Assembly (NCBI GenBank): GCA_035550715.1 | Contig: DASZOP010000130.1 | Coordinates: forward strand, 1 to 8,136 | Origin: DASRVA01 sp035550715 | Lineage (GTDB): Bacteria; Gemmatimonadota; Gemmatimonadetes; JACCXV01; JAHWKZ01 | Direction of reading: 5' to 3' | Length of the DNA: 8,136 nucleotides | Shown: piece after piece, positions 6,760 to 8,136 of the stretch | Position numbering within the stretch: position 1 is the stretch's first letter | How the letters are laid out: every line of letters begins with the position of its first letter | Notes under the pieces: generated by a model | Told to the model about the DNA's origin: nothing | Database searches by the model: none | The model's input: the letters and a program-made list of their open reading frames with translations, nothing else | Translations under genes and position numbers: made by a program

Positions 6760-7408
6760 AGGGCGACTCCTCGACCAGATCCCCCGGCGGCACGGCGGTG
6801 CCCCGGATCACGAGCTTGGCCATGCCGAGATCGGCCTCGTGAAGCGCCTCACGGATCCCGACGAAACGCTGCGCCAGGACGTTCGCCGGATGGCTCCCCG
6901 GCACCTCGATCGTGGCGCTCGTCCGGCCGTCGGAGCCCGCCTTCGTCGATACCTTGGCATCGGGCACGATGGCATGCACGAGCTCGGCGACCTTCTTCTG
7001 CTGGGCGCGATAGTTCTTCCGGGGATCGGAATGGAATTCGACGTCGAACGGGATGGCCCATGTGGTGGCGTGCATGGCGTACGGTCCGAGTGCCGCGGGA
7101 TCGCTCTCCGACCGGTAGCGCTCCTGGTCCCCCTCGAGGACCAGCAGGGACTCGCCCGAGACGACCTCCCCTTCGACCGTGCGCTCGGTCGTGAGCTCGT
7201 GTCTCAGGGTGATCTGGCTCGAAGCGTCCGTCAACGAGGTGGTCAGGGCGTAGCTCCCGCTTCCGTCGCCGCGGTCCTGCGCGCGGAGCTCGGACACCAC
7301 GTGCACCGTCGAGGAACCGAAGTCCGGCATGGCGGACTGCCCGATCGCAAGGACCGGAAACACCCACGTAGCCGCGAGCGCGACCAGCGGTGTGCGAAGA
7401 CCCGACAC
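6758..7408 (-). CDS. Secreted protein of unknown function upstream of trxB
   Basis: A 216-residue protein I cannot assign. It begins with an apparent Sec signal peptide: R5 followed by a hydrophobic stretch at 8-22, with likely cleavage after AIG (23) or QSA (26). There is no lipobox and no cysteine, so it is predicted to be free in the periplasm or outside the cell. The mature part opens with probable beta strands (STVHVVSELRAQ, SYALTTSL, ITLRHELT), continues through an acidic region (ESLLVLEGDQERYRSESD) and a conserved-looking YAMHATTWAIPFDVEFHSDP, then an alpha/beta C-terminal third. The GTG start has an excellent AAAGGAGGG (7425-7417), 8 nt upstream. It is the first protein gene after the tRNA and ends 8 nt before trxB, so it probably heads the operon. 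No catalytic motif is seen. Confidence 0.85.
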   Translation of the reverse strand: MSGLRTPLVALAATWVFPVLAIGQSAMPDFGSSTVHVVSELRAQDRGDGSGSYALTTSLTDASSQITLRHELTTERTVEGEVVSGESLLVLEGDQERYRSESDPAALGPYAMHATTWAIPFDVEFHSDPRKNYRAQQKKVAELVHAIVPDAKVSTKAGSDGRTSATIEVPGSHPANVLAQRFVGIREALHEADLGMAKLVIRGTAVPPGDLVEESP

Positions 7409-7416
7409 GGAGAGAT

Positions 7417-7425
7417 CCCTCCTTT
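7417..7425 (-). promoter_or_regulatory. Strong ribosome binding site for the first operon gene
   Basis: AAAGGAGGG on the minus strand lies 8 nt before the GTG at 7408 and fixes that start. I see no convincing -35/-10 pair between it and the hairpin at 7474-7496. Confidence 0.75.
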
Positions 7426-7470
7426 AAACTTTCGGTCGTGGAAAGCCCTTTTTCGCACGGGCGAATGGCG

Positions 7471-7496
7471 AAACGGGGGGCCTCGGGGGCCCCCCG
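7471..7496 (-). terminator. Terminator-like hairpin after tRNA-Gln
   Basis: On the minus strand CGGGGGGCC and GGCCCCCCG (7496-7474) form a perfect 9-bp stem around a 5-base loop, beginning 8 nt after the encoded CCA of the tRNA and followed by TTT. The T run is short for a classical intrinsic terminator. It could end the tRNA transcript, act as a processing or attenuation hairpin, or leak into the downstream operon. Confidence 0.5.
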
Positions 7497-7503
7497 CCGC
7501 CGC

Positions 7504-7579
7504 TGGTTGGCCCGCCTGGACTCGAACCAGGAATCTCTTGATCCAGAGTCAAGCGTGTTGCCAATTACACCACGGGCCA
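7504..7579 (-). tRNA. tRNA-Gln, anticodon CTG
   Basis: A complete cloverleaf: acceptor TGGCCCG/CGGGCCA, D-stem GTGT/ACAC with loop AATTGGCA, anticodon stem CTTGA/TCAAG around loop CTCTGGA (anticodon CTG, reading CAG), variable loop AGATT, T-stem CCTGG/CCAGG with loop TTCGAGT, discriminator A and an encoded CCA at 7506-7504. The mature body is 73 nt without CCA. The weak U1-A72 first pair is the usual bacterial tRNA-Gln identity feature recognised by GlnRS. All stems pair perfectly. Confidence 0.97.
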
Positions 7580-7596
7580 ACGAGAACAGGCCGAAG

Positions 7597-7625
7597 AAAT
7601 TAGACCCCCTCGTATGGAGGGTCAA
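7597..7625 (-). promoter_or_regulatory. Candidate sigma-70-type promoter for tRNA-Gln
   Basis: On the minus strand TTGACC (7625-7620) resembles a -35 box. TCTAAT (7604-7599, 15-nt spacer) or the overlapping TAATTT (7602-7597, 17-nt spacer) could be the -10 box. Transcription would start about 7590, roughly ten bases before the tRNA 5' end. The better -10 match has a short spacer, so the exact alignment is uncertain. It may also drive the minus-strand genes by read-through. Confidence 0.5.
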
Positions 7626-7670
7626 CCGGAAATGGCCGCCTGGTCCTGGGAACATAGATTCGAGGTGGAT

Positions 7671-8075
7671 ATGATACCCCGACGTTGCCTGGCCCTGATG
7701 GCCGCGGCGCTGGCCCCCCTTGGGGCCTGCGAGGAAGACGACCTCACGGCCCCCGAGGTGATCGGGGCCATCGACCTGTCCATCGGCGACTGCGCGGGCC
7801 TCCAGGTGGACGATATCTGCCAGCTCGCCGTCACCGTGCGAAGCACGGACGGAACCGTCCTTCCGGACGTCCAACTCGACTGGAACACGCCCGACATCAC
7901 GATCGCCACCGTCGATTTCGAGGGACGAGTGACCGGCCGCGGCGAGGGGGTGGCCACGATCTTCGCCAAATCTGCCGCGGGCCCGCCCTCGGTCTGCCAG
8001 CAGACCGGCGTGATCTGCGACTCGCTGTCGATCTCCGTCGTCGAAAACGATCCCGGCCCCGGCCCCGAGCCCTGA
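7671..8075 (+). CDS. Small lipoprotein with one Big_2-like (bacterial Ig-like) domain
   Basis: A 134-residue exported lipoprotein. The N-terminus MIPRRCLALMAAALAPLGAC is a lipoprotein signal: two arginines, a hydrophobic core and lipobox LGAC with C20 as the lipidated residue. Glu at +2 (EEDD follows) does not resemble an inner-membrane retention signal, so the outer membrane is likely. Residues about 60-106 match the Big_2 pattern: VTVRSTDGTVL, LDWNTPD, IATVDFEGRVTGRGEGVATIFA. Four mature cysteines lie in two pairs (IGDCAG/DDICQ and SVCQQ/VICDS) that could form disulfides. The C-terminus is a short Pro/Gly-rich tail. The start at 7671 has GAGGTGG just upstream; a longer in-frame ATG at 7614 would place extra residues before the signal peptide. 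It is divergent from the tRNA and 11 nt before another exported gene. Its binding partner is unknown. Confidence 0.88.
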   Translation: MIPRRCLALMAAALAPLGACEEDDLTAPEVIGAIDLSIGDCAGLQVDDICQLAVTVRSTDGTVLPDVQLDWNTPDITIATVDFEGRVTGRGEGVATIFAKSAAGPPSVCQQTGVICDSLSISVVENDPGPGPEP

Positions 8076-8085
8076 GGAGGAGGAG
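8076..8085 (+). promoter_or_regulatory. Purine-rich ribosome binding site of the last gene
   Basis: A repeated GGAGGAGGAG lies between the lipoprotein stop and the ATG at 8087, giving several possible Shine-Dalgarno registers and suggesting that the two genes are co-transcribed. Confidence 0.6.
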
Positions 8086-8086
8086 C

Positions 8087-8136
8087 ATGCGCATTCCGCG
8101 AACCGCATACGCCCTGGGCTTCGCCCTCGGCCTGAC
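8087..8136 (+). CDS. Start of a probably exported protein, partial
   Basis: Only 16 codons are visible before the right edge: MRIPRTAYALGFALGL. Two arginines followed by a hydrophobic stretch look like the beginning of a signal peptide or membrane anchor. The start is supported by the purine-rich ribosome site just upstream and by the 11-nt distance from the lipoprotein stop. Product unknown. Confidence 0.7.
   Translation, partial: MRIPRTAYALGFALGL

Noticed and set aside
2841..6842. Plus-strand open frames of 235-444 codons opposite kbl, the membrane protein, tdh and trxB
   Set aside because: Each is antisense to a gene with firm motifs or a good ribosome site, and none carries a recognisable domain or start signal.
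7390..7674. Plus-strand open frame containing RLDSNQE
   Set aside because: This is the well-known spurious translation of the antisense of a tRNA gene; the tRNA-Gln on the minus strand explains it.
1..8136. CRISPR arrays, insertion sequences, phage or defence modules
   Set aside because: I saw no regularly spaced repeats, transposase-like sequence, terminal inverted repeats or defence-family motifs. The ATPase domain at 1-2015 belongs to a cyclase-linked regulator, not evidently to an antiphage system.

Overview
The window is about 8.1 kb of high-GC bacterial DNA. An outer-membrane-type lipoprotein with a Big_2-like domain, frequent GTG starts and the gene mix suggest a diderm, GC-rich environmental bacterium, possibly Gemmatimonadota or a neighbouring phylum. 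That placement is inference and only moderately likely.

Nearly everything from 1 to 7579 lies on the minus strand. Read in the direction of transcription it holds: tRNA-Gln(CTG) (7579-7504); a G+C-rich hairpin; a secreted protein of unknown function (7408-6758); thioredoxin reductase trxB (6749-5769); L-threonine 3-dehydrogenase tdh (5734-4616); a single-pass membrane protein of unknown function (4594-4007); 2-amino-3-ketobutyrate CoA ligase kbl (about 4013-2826); a glyoxalase II-like metallo-beta-lactamase-fold hydrolase (2829-2056); and a large class III adenylate cyclase / STAND-type ATPase / TPR-like regulator that runs off the left edge (2015-1). The protein genes are 34 nt apart or less, or overlap, from 7408 to 2056. 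The regulator follows after 40 nt. This looks like one operon.

The metabolic core is clear. Tdh oxidises threonine to 2-amino-3-ketobutyrate, and Kbl cleaves that with CoA to glycine and acetyl-CoA. The intermediate is unstable and can decarboxylate to aminoacetone, a source of methylglyoxal. A glyoxalase II-like hydrolase whose start overlaps the kbl stop is therefore suggestive of by-product clean-up, but this is a hypothesis. A membrane-anchored protein inserted between tdh and kbl is the least explained part. None of the six genes from 7408 to 2056 begins with ATG: five use GTG and kbl appears to use TTG or CTG.

On the plus strand, diverging from the tRNA, are a small lipoprotein with one Big_2-like domain (7671-8075) and, 11 nt later, the start of another probably exported protein (8087 onward, cut by the right edge). 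The longest gene-free stretch is under 100 nt. I see no mobile element, CRISPR array, phage gene or recognised defence system. Apart from the unknown genes noted, this is an ordinary chromosomal region with an unusual neighbourhood.
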